Of a DNA stretch of 64,000 nt, positions 24,021-32,960 are shown in pieces. The stretch is from URNF01 sp045634325 (GTDB taxonomy: Bacteria; Bacillota; Clostridia; Oscillospirales; Acutalibacteraceae), in the NCBI GenBank assembly GCA_045634325.1, contig JAZRAA010000024.1:62001-126000 (forward strand). The letters run 5' to 3'. The translations under genes were made by a program, and so were the position numbers. The number at the start of each line of letters is the position of its first letter. The first letter of the stretch is position 1. The notes beneath the pieces are model-generated. The model did not search any database, was not told the DNA's origin, and saw only the letters and a list, made by a program, of their open reading frames with translations.

Positions 24021-25133
24021 ATGATGCAAATTGAAAACGAGTGCGTTGACGGCATCGTAATCAAAGTTGTAGGTGTCGGCGGCGGCGGCGGAAACGCTGT
24101 CAACCGCATGATTCGTGCAGAGGTTCACGGTGTGGATTTCATCGCTATCAATACAGATATCGCTGTTTTGAACCTGTCCCTCGCCGAACAAAAAATTCAA
24201 ATCGGTGAGAAACTGACCCGCGGCAGAGGTGCGGGCGGCAACCCCGAACGCGGTGAACGTGCCGCCGAGGAAAGCCGTGACGAAATCGCGGCTGCTTTGC
24301 AGGGCACCGATATGGTATTCATCACCGCCGGTATGGGCGGCGGCACCGGTACGGGTGCGGCTCCCGTCATTGCGGAAATCGCCAGAGACCTCGGTATTCT
24401 CACCGTCGGTATCGTGACCAAACCTTTCAGTTTCGAAGGCAGCCGCCGTATGGAACAGGCTTTGGACGGTATCAGCGCTTTGAAAGAACACGTGGACAGC
24501 TTGGTGGTTATCCCCAACGACCGTATCCGCGAAGTGACCGATACCAAAATCACCATGAAAAACGCCTTTGAAATGGCGGATGATGTGTTACGCCAAGGCG
24601 TGCAAAGCATCTCTGACCTCATCAAAATGCCCGGCGACATCAACCTTGACTTCGCCGACGTGTTGACCATTATGAAAGATGCCGGCTATGCGCATATGGG
24701 CGTTGGCAAAGCTTCCGGTGCTGACCGTGCCGAGCAAGCGACCAAAGCGGCTATCGAAAGCCCGCTGCTCGAAACCTCCATTGACGGTGCGCGCGGCGTG
24801 CTCATCAACGTGTGCGCTCCCGAGGACTTCGACTTTGACGAAATGGACAAAGCGACCTCCGCCGTCAGCAATGTGGTGCATCCCGATGCTACTATCATCT
24901 GGGGTTACGTGCTGAATCCCGACGACAACGATAACGTGAGCGTCACGGTGATTGCGACCGGTTTGACCGACGACTACAAAGGTACCAACCGTGGTATCAT
25001 CGGCCCGACCGCCCGCGGCAACAACGCTCCCTCTTGGCAGTCCCTCTCTCCCTTGGAAGAGGATGACGACCCGCTGAGCGACATCAGCATGATGTTTGAA
25101 CGCCGTAACATCCTTGCAGACGATAACAACTAA
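24021..25133 (+). CDS. ftsZ: cell division GTPase FtsZ
   Basis: The tubulin-like Z-ring protein, 370 residues. GTP-binding motifs: VGVGGGGGNAVNRM (17-30), the tubulin signature GGGTGTG (106-112), NPERGERAAEE, and the T7 catalytic loop NLDFADV (208-214). The C-terminal linker is short and ends in SDISMMFERRNI, which resembles the conserved tail that binds membrane tethers. ATG 24021 is 10 bases from GGGAGG; a second ATG follows at once. No ftsA lies nearby, so another tether such as SepF is expected elsewhere. The usual clostridial sporulation genes do not follow; a T-box and thrS do. Confidence 0.98.
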   Translation: MMQIENECVDGIVIKVVGVGGGGGNAVNRMIRAEVHGVDFIAINTDIAVLNLSLAEQKIQIGEKLTRGRGAGGNPERGERAAEESRDEIAAALQGTDMVFITAGMGGGTGTGAAPVIAEIARDLGILTVGIVTKPFSFEGSRRMEQALDGISALKEHVDSLVVIPNDRIREVTDTKITMKNAFEMADDVLRQGVQSISDLIKMPGDINLDFADVLTIMKDAGYAHMGVGKASGADRAEQATKAAIESPLLETSIDGARGVLINVCAPEDFDFDEMDKATSAVSNVVHPDATIIWGYVLNPDDNDNVSVTVIATGLTDDYKGTNRGIIGPTARGNNAPSWQSLSPLEEDDDPLSDISMMFERRNILADDNN

Positions 25134-25138
25134 ACAAC

Positions 25139-25372
25139 ATAAGCGATGATAAGGATACGCTTTTGCGTGTGTTCTCCAAAGAGAGCGTTCGGTTGGTGCG
25201 AGAACGTGTGAACCCACAAAAGATACCACCTTGGAGTGTGCGCCGAAACAAGGCGTAACGGCTGACCCCGTTATCGGTCACTCAAAGAGCGAACTTTTTT
25301 CGCTGAATGAGGGTGGAACCACGAACTTTTACAGTCTCGTCCCTTTCCGAAGGGACGAGACTTTTTCTTTTT
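25139..25372 (+). ncRNA. threonyl T-box leader of thrS
   Basis: A T-box riboswitch sensing uncharged tRNA-Thr. It starts with the conserved AAGCGATGATAAGGA (25141-25155). A specifier ACC (Thr) at 25225-25227 is followed by ACCTTGGAG, the usual closing strand of stem I. The T-box bulge region GGGTGGAACC (25311-25320) has TGGA, which fits a U discriminator in the tRNA. The terminator is GTCTCGTCCC paired with GGGACGAGAC (25334-25361) then TTTTTC. The tRNA identity follows from the codon and the thrS gene downstream. Confidence 0.95.
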
Positions 25373-25389
25373 GAAAGGAGTTTTAAAAT

Positions 25390-27324
25390 ATGCTGAAAAT
25401 CAATCTGCGCGGCGATATCCGTGAGGTCGCCGAAAACACCACACTGGATGCGCTGTGCCGTGATATTTCCATGGGACTGTACCGCAACTGCTGTGCAGCA
25501 AAAGTCAACGGTGAAGTCAAAGACTTGCGCGAAGCACTGACCGCCGATGCTGAAGTGGAATTTTTGACCTTTGACCAATTGAACGGTAAAAAGGCCTATT
25601 GGCACACCGCTTCTCACGTCATGGCACAAGCTGTCAAGCGTTTGTATCCCGACGTGAAATTTGCCATCGGCCCTGCCACCAACGAAGGTTTTTACTATGA
25701 CTTTGATACCGATATGACCTTCACCGCCGAGGTTTTGGAGAAAATCGAAGCAGAAATGAAAAAAATCATCAAAGAGGCACTGCCGCTGGAAAAATTCACC
25801 CTTTCCCGTGACGAAGCGTTGAAAATGATGGCGGACGAGCCGTATAAAACCGAACTTATCAACGATTTGCCCGCAGATGCGGTATTGTCGTTCTATAAAC
25901 AAGGGGAATTCACCGACCTTTGCGCAGGTCCGCATCTGACCGATACCGGTCGCCTGAAAGCAGTCAAACTGTTATCTGCCACCGGTGCATACTGGCGCGG
26001 TGACTCCAACCGCAAGATGCTCAAACGCATTTATGGTATTGCTTTCCCCAAAGCCAGCGAACTGGAACAGCATCTGGAAAGACTGGAAGAAGCGAAAAAA
26101 CGTGACCACAACAAACTCGGTCGCGACCTCGAATTTTTCACCACTGTGGACGTTATCGGACAAGGTTTGCCGATTTTGTTGCCCAAAGGTGCCCGTGTCA
26201 TCCAAACGTTGCAACGTTGGGTGGAAGATGAAGAACAAAAGCGTGGCTATCTGCTCACCAAAACACCCTTGATGGCGAAACGCGACTTGTATCGCATTTC
26301 GGGTCACTGGGACCACTACCGCGACGGTATGTTTATTTTGGGCGACCCTGACGATGAGGAAAAAGAGTGCTTTGCTCTGCGCCCGATGACCTGTCCGTTC
26401 CAGTATCAAACGTATTTGAACCGTCAACGCTCCTACCGTGACCTCCCAATGCGTTTAGGCGAAACTTCCACCCTGTTCCGCAACGAAGATTCGGGCGAAA
26501 TGCACGGTCTGATTCGTGTGCGCCAGTTCACCATTTCGGAAGGCCACCTCGTTCTCCGTCCCGACCAGTTGGAAGAAGAATTCAAAGGCTGTTTGGAACT
26601 CGCTAAATACTGTCTGGATACGGTTGGCATTCTGGAAGATTGTACCTTCCGTTTCTCCCAGTGGGACCCCGCCAACCCCAACAACAAATACGAAGGCACC
26701 GCTAAACAGTGGGAAACCGCCCAAAGCGTTATGGCGAACATTTTGGATGCATTGGGTGTGCAATACGAAATCGGTATCGACGAAGCGGCGTTCTACGGTC
26801 CGAAACTGGACATCCAATATAAAAACGTGTTCGGCAAGGAAGACACCATTGTCACCATCCAAATTGATATGTTACTCGCCGAAAAATTCGGTATGTATTA
26901 TATCGACGAGAACGGCGAAAAAGCACTGCCGTATATCATCCACCGCACGTCGCTCGGTTGCTACGAGCGTACACTGGCATATTTGATTGAAAAATATGCA
27001 GGCGCACTGCCCACTTGGATGTCGCCCGAACAGGTACGTGTGTTACCCATTTCCGAGCGCTTCGCCGACAACGCTGTGCAGGTCAATGCGGCACTAAAAG
27101 AAGCGGGCATCCAATCCGAATGGGATGCGCGCAATGAAAAAATTGGATATAAAATCCGTGAAGCACAGATGCAAAAAGTGCCGTATATGCTGATTATCGG
27201 CGACCGTGAGGCAGAAAGCGGTACAGTTTCGGTCCGCTCCCGCAAAGACGGCGATTTGGGTTCTATGGAACTTGCTGCATTCATCAAAAAAATCCAAAAA
27301 GAAATCGCCGAAAAAGTCAGATAA
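25390..27324 (+). CDS. thrS: threonyl-tRNA synthetase
   Basis: Charges tRNA-Thr. The full-length 644-residue form: TGS domain (1-62), editing domain with HTASH (72-76) for clearing Ser-tRNA-Thr, class II catalytic core with the zinc Cys in RPMTCPFQY, motif 2 around FRNEDSGEMHGLIRVRQF, motif 3 around SLGCYERTLAYLIE, and a C-terminal anticodon-binding domain (about 535-644). AAAGGAG precedes the ATG. Controlled by the T-box above; closed by a terminator. Confidence 0.98.
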   Translation: MLKINLRGDIREVAENTTLDALCRDISMGLYRNCCAAKVNGEVKDLREALTADAEVEFLTFDQLNGKKAYWHTASHVMAQAVKRLYPDVKFAIGPATNEGFYYDFDTDMTFTAEVLEKIEAEMKKIIKEALPLEKFTLSRDEALKMMADEPYKTELINDLPADAVLSFYKQGEFTDLCAGPHLTDTGRLKAVKLLSATGAYWRGDSNRKMLKRIYGIAFPKASELEQHLERLEEAKKRDHNKLGRDLEFFTTVDVIGQGLPILLPKGARVIQTLQRWVEDEEQKRGYLLTKTPLMAKRDLYRISGHWDHYRDGMFILGDPDDEEKECFALRPMTCPFQYQTYLNRQRSYRDLPMRLGETSTLFRNEDSGEMHGLIRVRQFTISEGHLVLRPDQLEEEFKGCLELAKYCLDTVGILEDCTFRFSQWDPANPNNKYEGTAKQWETAQSVMANILDALGVQYEIGIDEAAFYGPKLDIQYKNVFGKEDTIVTIQIDMLLAEKFGMYYIDENGEKALPYIIHRTSLGCYERTLAYLIEKYAGALPTWMSPEQVRVLPISERFADNAVQVNAALKEAGIQSEWDARNEKIGYKIREAQMQKVPYMLIIGDREAESGTVSVRSRKDGDLGSMELAAFIKKIQKEIAEKVR

Positions 27325-27329
27325 CTTCA

Positions 27330-27366
27330 AAGCCACCCTTTCTAATGAAAGGGTGGCTTTTGTTTA
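27330..27366 (+). terminator. terminator after thrS
   Basis: Thirteen-base arms AAGCCACCCTTTC (27330-27342) and GAAAGGGTGGCTT around TAAT, followed by TTGTTT. Confidence 0.92.
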
Positions 27367-27442
27367 CTGTCTCAACGATGTTAGAAAAGCCCAAAGTTCA
27401 ACGTACTCACCCACAACTTTCCCGCTTTTGTCGTAGACAAAA

Positions 27443-27515
27443 TGCGTGCCACGACAACGGCACGCAAGGGAAATGTCGACGGAGTTCGGAAAAATTGAAA
27501 ATTTTTCCGAACTCC
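27443..27515. repeat. two strong inverted repeats in the thrS-gntR gap
   Basis: The first pairs TGCGTGCC (27443-27450) with GGCACGCA (27459-27466). The second is a perfect 16-bp inverted repeat with a GAA loop (27481-27496 and 27500-27515). Neither is followed by a T-tract on either strand. The rest of 27367-27517 holds no gene. The role is unknown; a small RNA or an interspersed palindromic element are options. Confidence 0.6.
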
Positions 27516-27517
27516 AC

Positions 27518-27546
27518 TTGACAATCGTGTTTTCTTGCGGTATAGT
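27518..27546 (+). promoter_or_regulatory. promoter of the GntR-ABC operon
   Basis: TTGACA (27518-27523), 17 bases, TATAGT (27541-27546). The operator starts one base downstream of the -10. Confidence 0.85.
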
Positions 27547-27547
27547 T

Positions 27548-27576
27548 TAGGTGTACTAGGGCGACTAGTACACCTA
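27548..27576 (+). promoter_or_regulatory. operator of the YtrA-type regulator
   Basis: A perfect 12-bp inverted repeat TAGGTGTACTAG / CTAGTACACCTA separated by GGCGA. It lies over the transcription start, right after the -10 and before the gene for a GntR/YtrA-type repressor. YtrA-family regulators bind GTAC-centred palindromes, so autorepression is expected. Confidence 0.85.
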
Positions 27577-27595
27577 ATACACAAGGAGGTTCTAT

Positions 27596-27973
27596 ATGTT
27601 CCAAATAGACGCCTTATCCCGCACCCCTGTATATGAACAGCTTATTGAGCAACTGGAACGGTTCATATTATCGGGTGTCATGCATGCGGGCGACCAATTG
27701 CCCTCGGTGCGCAGTTTATCGTTGCAATTGTCCATCAACCCCAACACCATTCAAAAGGCATACAGTGAATTGGACACGCGCGGCATTATCTATTCCATTC
27801 CCGGCATCGGTTGTTTTATTGCCGAAAACGCCGTAGAGGTGCTTGCCGTGCATAAAAGACGCAGGTTGACAGATTTTGAAGCACTTGCCAAAGAACTGGC
27901 ACTGGCAGGCATACCCGCCGACGAACTACATACAATTATCCAAAACACCTATAACGGAGGTGCCAACACATGA
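27596..27973 (+). CDS. GntR-family regulator, YtrA subfamily
   Basis: A 125-residue repressor-like protein. The N-terminal winged helix-turn-helix (about 8-75) has the GntR pattern PVYEQLIEQLERFILSG, GDQLPSVRSLSLQL and NTIQKAYSELDTRGI. The C-terminal part is only about 50 residues of helix for dimerisation, the mark of the YtrA subgroup, which usually controls an adjacent ABC exporter. AAGGAGG precedes the start. The stop overlaps the ATPase start by 4 bases, and the operator upstream supports autoregulation. Effector unknown. Confidence 0.93.
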   Translation: MFQIDALSRTPVYEQLIEQLERFILSGVMHAGDQLPSVRSLSLQLSINPNTIQKAYSELDTRGIIYSIPGIGCFIAENAVEVLAVHKRRRLTDFEALAKELALAGIPADELHTIIQNTYNGGANT

Positions 27974-28872
27974 TTGAAGTCAAAAACGTTACCAAAACCT
28001 TTAGTGACTTTACCGCACTGGACAACGTGACCTGCACCATTGCAGAAGGTTGTATTTACGGTATGGTCGGCTCGAACGGCGCGGGAAAATCCACCCTTTT
28101 GCGATTGATTTCGGGTGTATACCGTGCAGATAAGGGCGATATTCTCATCGACGGCGAACCGATTTGGGAAAATGAAACGCTTAAAAGTCAAATCGCCTAT
28201 GTGCCGGATGAACTGTTTTTCTTGTCCGGTGCTAATATGAACCGCATGGCCAAATTGCATGCTGCCGCCTATCCGAACTTCGATTTCGACCGGTTTGCAC
28301 AATTGACCCACACATTTGGTCTCGACCCCAAAAAACCGCTTTCTGCCTTTTCCAAAGGCATGAAACGGCAAGCGTATACCGCACTGGCACTGTCTGCACG
28401 TCCGAAATACATTTTCTTTGACGAAACGTTTGACGGATTAGACCCCGTCATGCGTGCACTGGTCAAGAAATTGATTTGCGAGGACGTATTGGACCGTGGC
28501 GCCACCGCCATCATTACCTCCCATTCCTTGCGGGAATTGGAAGATACTTGTAACCAACTGGCGTTACTGCACAAGGGCGGTTTGGTGCTCGAAAGCGACG
28601 TACAAAACCTGAAAACTTCACTGTTTAAAGTGCAAATCGCTTTCGACCGTCCTCTCGAGCAAGATATGTTTGAGGATTTACAGGTCGTCCACTTTTCCAA
28701 GCACGGCTCGGTTGCAAACCTCATCGTGCGCGGCGACCGCGAGCAAACCGTTGCCGCTCTGCAAGCCAAAATGCCCATTTTACTGGATTTGCTACCGCTA
28801 ACGTTAGAAGAGGTGTTTACCTATGAAATGGAAGCGCTGGGCTATATTTTTGAAAATGTGACGGAGGGATAA
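27970..28872 (+). CDS. ABC transporter ATP-binding protein
   Basis: The nucleotide-binding subunit (300 residues) of a YtrB-like exporter. Walker A GSNGAGKST (34-42), Walker B YIFFDE (147-152) and the following switch His in ITSHS are present. The signature loop reads FSKGMKRQ (127-134) instead of LSGGQ, as is usual in this exporter group. The extended C-terminus (about 215-300) is typical of the family. Overlaps gntR by 4 bases and is followed by the permease after 3 bases, so the three are one operon. Substrate unknown; relatives respond to cell-wall-active antibiotics. Confidence 0.92.
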   Translation: MIEVKNVTKTFSDFTALDNVTCTIAEGCIYGMVGSNGAGKSTLLRLISGVYRADKGDILIDGEPIWENETLKSQIAYVPDELFFLSGANMNRMAKLHAAAYPNFDFDRFAQLTHTFGLDPKKPLSAFSKGMKRQAYTALALSARPKYIFFDETFDGLDPVMRALVKKLICEDVLDRGATAIITSHSLRELEDTCNQLALLHKGGLVLESDVQNLKTSLFKVQIAFDRPLEQDMFEDLQVVHFSKHGSVANLIVRGDREQTVAALQAKMPILLDLLPLTLEEVFTYEMEALGYIFENVTEG

Positions 28873-28875
28873 ACG

Positions 28876-31041
28876 ATGAAAAAAACTATGAAATCTCCGT
28901 TTTTGGATTTTAACAACCGCATCTTTGCAGAAACTATGCGCCAACTGCGCACCATCGGTATTTTGGCATTGGTGATTTTATGCCTTGCCGCCATACTGAT
29001 GCCCGTAGGCATCGCCATTGATGCGTATGCCTATTTAGAGCCAAACGAAAGCCCCCGCATTATATTGGTTTCGCTGTTGCAGATGCATCCACTGCTGCTC
29101 GCACCGATATATACACTTGCTCTCATTTTTCCCTTGATGACGTTCGGATATCTCAACAAACGCAACTCCTCTGATTTCTACCACGCCATCCCCGTACAGC
29201 GCGACGCGCTGTTTGTCAGCCAATTTGTCGCTATCATGACTTGGATTGGTATTGTCATTGTGGGAAGCGCAATCGTTTCAGTTGCCACCACCCTTTGTTT
29301 TCCAGCCGTTTTCCAACTGAATTTGAGCAGTATTTTCCCCTTCGTATGCAGTTGTTTAGCGGGTTCGCTGATGGTGGCGGGATGCGTCACAGTCGCAATG
29401 TGCATCACGGGTACATTGTTCAACAACCTGCTGGTCGCCGCTATTTTGTGTTTCCTGCCACGTATACTGCTCGCATACAGCGCTATGTTGTTGGGCGATA
29501 CCGTACATATTCTGCCCGAAACCATTCAATCGCCGTTACTGGATATATCCTATAATATTCCTTTGGCAGTTCCCATTACCTATCTCTTCGGCGAAGGTAC
29601 TATTCCGCTGTTGCACAGCTGGAGCAGTATCGGCTACACCGCCGCTATTGGTTGTTTGTGGTTCGTGTTGGCGGCAATTTTGTTCCGCATCCGCAAATCC
29701 GAAGCCGCCGAGCGCCCCGCTTCCACCCCGCTGTTACAACACGCCTATCGGTTGATTATCACCTTTGCGGTGACCCTTATCCCCGCTTATGCCGTTATGC
29801 ATTACATCAACGGGAAAACCATACCGGATGCAACCGAACTGTTTTTAATTCTCGTTTTCTATCTGCTTGCCGCTATCGCATTTTGCGTGTATGAGCTGAT
29901 TACCACCAAGAAACCCAAAGAGCTTCTGCGGGTGGCAAAAACGTTTCCGATTGTCTTATTGGCAGACGTGGTGCTCATTGCGGGGTTGCAACTCGCGGCC
30001 TACTCCGTATTGCAGTTCAGACCCTCGGCAGAAGAAATCGAGGCGCTATCCTTTACCGAACGGTACTACGACACCGATTCGTATTTTGAAAGCCGCGCCG
30101 CCGCTGTAAAAATTCAAGATAAGACGGTCAACGAATTGGTGGCAAACCGACTGGAAAATGCCGCAAAAGAAAACAATCCCCGCGGTGAATTTTCCGCCGG
30201 CAGTGAATATTACAGTCAAAGTTATGAATCGGCATCCGAAGAATACATCGTCTCGTTCCACACGAAAAACGGCAGAAAGCAACGCCTTTTGCGCTTCACC
30301 GAGCAGGAAGCGGATGTCATCATGAATGCCATGAGCAACACTGCCGACTACCAAGACATTTATCGCTTGCCCACCCTCGACCACAAAACGACGGTGAAAA
30401 TTTACGAGTTGACAGACGAGCAAAGTGAGGCGTTATACCAAACGTTGCGTGACGAGGTTGCCGCTATGCCGTTTGAACAGCGTATACAATTCTTAAACGG
30501 TAACCATTATGCGCAAAACTCCGGCTTGCAAGTACACATGGAAGTGACCACGGCAATCGGGGCTGTGGAATACGATTTTTATTTGAATCTCTCACACGAC
30601 ATTGTACCCAAAACAATGGCGCTGTATATGGAATATGAATATCAAAACAGTGCAGATGAGCGTGCGAAAATTTTGAAAATTGCCAATGATTTCAACACTT
30701 TCGCATCACAAGACGGCAAAGGCGACTTTGGATTCTCCATCCACGCTAATAGCGGAAGCGACGACTCACAATACGTAGACCTTGCCGCCAATGCGGATGA
30801 AACCGCCCTTGCTTTGCTCAAAGAAATTGCTCAAAACACCGTAGACCGTATACCGCAAGCAGACGATGAGATTCTCTATCACTTCTCTTGTTATTACAGT
30901 TTTGCGGCAGACTATGATGAATACAACCAAGCTACTATGTATGATTTCGAAAACTTGAGCGCTTATATCGCACTCAACGAACAAGGAGAAAACGCTTTTC
31001 GCCAACTCGCCGATTGGTGGGACATAGTAAACGCCAAATGA
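28876..31041 (+). CDS. ABC-2 type permease with large extracytoplasmic domain
   Basis: A 721-residue membrane partner of the ATPase. The N-terminal half has a run of about ten hydrophobic segments (between 25 and 380), starting with the coupling-type segment NKRNSSDFYHAIPV (about 94-107), a motif seen in YtrC/YtrD-like permeases. From about 385 onward the protein is soluble, acidic and Tyr/Ser-rich and ends without further membrane helices, so it is probably one large domain on the outside; I recognise no fold in it. Last gene of the GntR operon, closed by a strong hairpin. Confidence 0.85.
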   Translation: MKKTMKSPFLDFNNRIFAETMRQLRTIGILALVILCLAAILMPVGIAIDAYAYLEPNESPRIILVSLLQMHPLLLAPIYTLALIFPLMTFGYLNKRNSSDFYHAIPVQRDALFVSQFVAIMTWIGIVIVGSAIVSVATTLCFPAVFQLNLSSIFPFVCSCLAGSLMVAGCVTVAMCITGTLFNNLLVAAILCFLPRILLAYSAMLLGDTVHILPETIQSPLLDISYNIPLAVPITYLFGEGTIPLLHSWSSIGYTAAIGCLWFVLAAILFRIRKSEAAERPASTPLLQHAYRLIITFAVTLIPAYAVMHYINGKTIPDATELFLILVFYLLAAIAFCVYELITTKKPKELLRVAKTFPIVLLADVVLIAGLQLAAYSVLQFRPSAEEIEALSFTERYYDTDSYFESRAAAVKIQDKTVNELVANRLENAAKENNPRGEFSAGSEYYSQSYESASEEYIVSFHTKNGRKQRLLRFTEQEADVIMNAMSNTADYQDIYRLPTLDHKTTVKIYELTDEQSEALYQTLRDEVAAMPFEQRIQFLNGNHYAQNSGLQVHMEVTTAIGAVEYDFYLNLSHDIVPKTMALYMEYEYQNSADERAKILKIANDFNTFASQDGKGDFGFSIHANSGSDDSQYVDLAANADETALALLKEIAQNTVDRIPQADDEILYHFSCYYSFAADYDEYNQATMYDFENLSAYIALNEQGENAFRQLADWWDIVNAK

Positions 31042-31044
31042 TAA

Positions 31045-31087
31045 AAACGCCCGCAGTACACAACGTACTGCGGGCGTTCGTTTTATA
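31045..31087. terminator. bidirectional terminator between the ABC operon and the flavodiiron gene
   Basis: Fourteen-base perfect arms (31046-31059 and 31065-31078) with a 5-base loop. On the plus strand CGTTTTATA follows, on the minus strand TTTTATC. It serves the two convergent genes. Confidence 0.9.
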
Positions 31088-31091
31088 GATA

Positions 31092-32882
31092 TTACGCAAT
31101 CGGTTCAAAATCGGCTGCGCCGTGTTTACAAAGCGGACAGATAAAGTCATCGGGCAAGGTTTCGCCCTCGTATACGTATCCACAAATTTTACATACAAAG
31201 CCTTTCTTGCCCTCCGTTTGTGGCTTGGGCTTGACGTGCTTTTGATAGTAGGTGTAGGTCATAGTTTCTTTATCCGACAACACACGCGCCTCGGTCACCG
31301 AACAGATAAACATACCGTGGGTGTCCAAGTCGACATACTGTTCCACTTTCAGCGACATAAACGAATTGATATAACGGGGCAAGAATACCAATCCGTTATC
31401 CGCATAAAACGGCGTGCAATCCGCGAATTTATCCACATTTCGACCGCTTTGGAAACCAAATTTTTCAAACACCGCGAACGGCGCATCCACCGTCAGACAA
31501 TTGATGTTCATTTTACCGGTCTGTTTAATAACATGATGCGAATAATTGGCTTTATTGATGGTCACGGCAATGCGATTAGGACTGTCGGTTACCTGTGAAA
31601 CGGTGTTGACAATCAATCCATTATCTTTTTTGCCGTCGTTGGAAGTAACAACATATAAACCGTAGCCGATGTTAAACAATGCCTTGAAATTATTTTTATC
31701 AGCAGTGGTACCCTGCTGTGCCAAATACTCCTTGCAAAGTTCCTCTGCCAATGCGTTCACCTGTGCTTTACTATCGTCGTTAAGTGCAGACAGGATGCGC
31801 ACGGTGGTGTTGGTGAAGGTCAAGTTTTTGCAGGGTTCGAGCATCCCTTTCATCACCTTTGCCGCCAGCGGTGCCCAGCTGCCGTTTTCGATGAACGCCA
31901 CCGTCTTATTTTGGAAATTGCGTTCAGTTAGATGGTGGATAAACTCCCGCATAAACGGAAACACATCCGCATTATACGTAGTAGTGGCAAGCACAATCTT
32001 GTCGTAACGAAACGCGTCTTCCACCGCCTCGGCCATATCACAACGCGCCAAATCGTTGACCACAACTTTCGGACAACCATTGGCTTTTAAAGCGTTTTCC
32101 AACTGCAACACCGCTTTTTTGGTATTGCCGTAAATAGAAGTATACGCAATCATCACGCCCTCGGTTTCGGTAGCGTAGGAAGACCACGTATTATATAAGC
32201 CGAAATAATATCCCAAATTTTCGGTCAGAACAGGGCCGTGCAACGGACAGATAACCTCAATGTCCAACGCGGCGGCTTTTTTGAGTAAGTTTTGCACCTG
32301 CGCACCGTATTTGCCAACGATACCGAAATAATAGCGTCTGGCTTCACACGCCCAGTCTTCCTCCACGTCCAGAGCACCGAATTTGCCGAAACCATCAGCA
32401 GAAAACAACACCTTATCGGTGCTGTCATACGTGACGATGACTTCCGGCCAATGCACCATCGGGGCGGTAACAAAGGTCAGTTGATGGTTGCCCAGCGACA
32501 GCGTATCGCCTTCGCCCACAACTATACGGTTATCCGCAAAATCCGTGCCGTAAAAATTTTGCATCATCACAAACGCTTTGGCGGAAGAAACGACGATGGC
32601 TTGCGGATACGCTTTTATGAAATTCACAATATTTGCCGCGTGGTCCGGTTCCATGTGTTGCACGATGAGATAATCGGGGGTTCTACCCTCCAAAGCATTT
32701 TGCAGGTTATCCAACCATTCATGAGTAAACGCGGCATCCACCGTGTCCATCACTGCAATTTTTTGGTCTAAAATGACATAGGAATTATACGCCATGCCAT
32801 TTGGCACGTCATATTGTCCTTCAAACAGGTCAATGGCATGGTCATTGACACCAATATAACGAATGCTATCCGTGATGTTCAT
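31092..32882 (-). CDS. flavodiiron protein fused to flavin reductase and rubredoxin
   Basis: A 596-residue fusion. Residues 1-240: metallo-beta-lactamase diiron domain with all ligands, His76, Glu78, Asp80, His81, His144, Asp163 and His215. Residues 243-390: flavodoxin with AYTSIYGNTKKA for FMN. Residues about 405-550: a flavin reductase-like split-barrel domain (GLYVVTSNDGKKDNGLIVNT). Residues 559-596: rubredoxin with Cys564, Cys567, Cys582 and Cys585. The set would take electrons from NAD(P)H to reduce O2 to water or NO to N2O without partner proteins. In Moorella the equivalent modules are two proteins (FprA and Hrb). The start at 32882 is 10 bases from GGAGG; earlier in-frame ATGs are too close. 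Own promoter upstream. Confidence 0.93.
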   Translation of the reverse strand: MNITDSIRYIGVNDHAIDLFEGQYDVPNGMAYNSYVILDQKIAVMDTVDAAFTHEWLDNLQNALEGRTPDYLIVQHMEPDHAANIVNFIKAYPQAIVVSSAKAFVMMQNFYGTDFADNRIVVGEGDTLSLGNHQLTFVTAPMVHWPEVIVTYDSTDKVLFSADGFGKFGALDVEEDWACEARRYYFGIVGKYGAQVQNLLKKAAALDIEVICPLHGPVLTENLGYYFGLYNTWSSYATETEGVMIAYTSIYGNTKKAVLQLENALKANGCPKVVVNDLARCDMAEAVEDAFRYDKIVLATTTYNADVFPFMREFIHHLTERNFQNKTVAFIENGSWAPLAAKVMKGMLEPCKNLTFTNTTVRILSALNDDSKAQVNALAEELCKEYLAQQGTTADKNNFKALFNIGYGLYVVTSNDGKKDNGLIVNTVSQVTDSPNRIAVTINKANYSHHVIKQTGKMNINCLTVDAPFAVFEKFGFQSGRNVDKFADCTPFYADNGLVFLPRYINSFMSLKVEQYVDLDTHGMFICSVTEARVLSDKETMTYTYYQKHVKPKPQTEGKKGFVCKICGYVYEGETLPDDFICPLCKHGAADFEPIA

Positions 32883-32912
32883 TATGTTCATTCCTCCATT
32901 CACATATATTTT

Positions 32913-32941
32913 AGTATACCATATAGGATACGATTTGACAA
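32913..32941 (-). promoter_or_regulatory. promoter of the flavodiiron fusion gene
   Basis: Minus strand TTGTCA (32936-32941), 17 bases, TATACT (32913-32918), 30 bases before the start. No terminator is visible between the upstream araC-type gene and this promoter. Confidence 0.7.
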
Positions 32942-32960
32942 TGTGGTTTTGATTAGATTC

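Noticed and set aside
27381..27604. Minus-strand small frames in the thrS-gntR gap
   Set aside because: No ribosome sites, and the sequence is dominated by inverted repeats.
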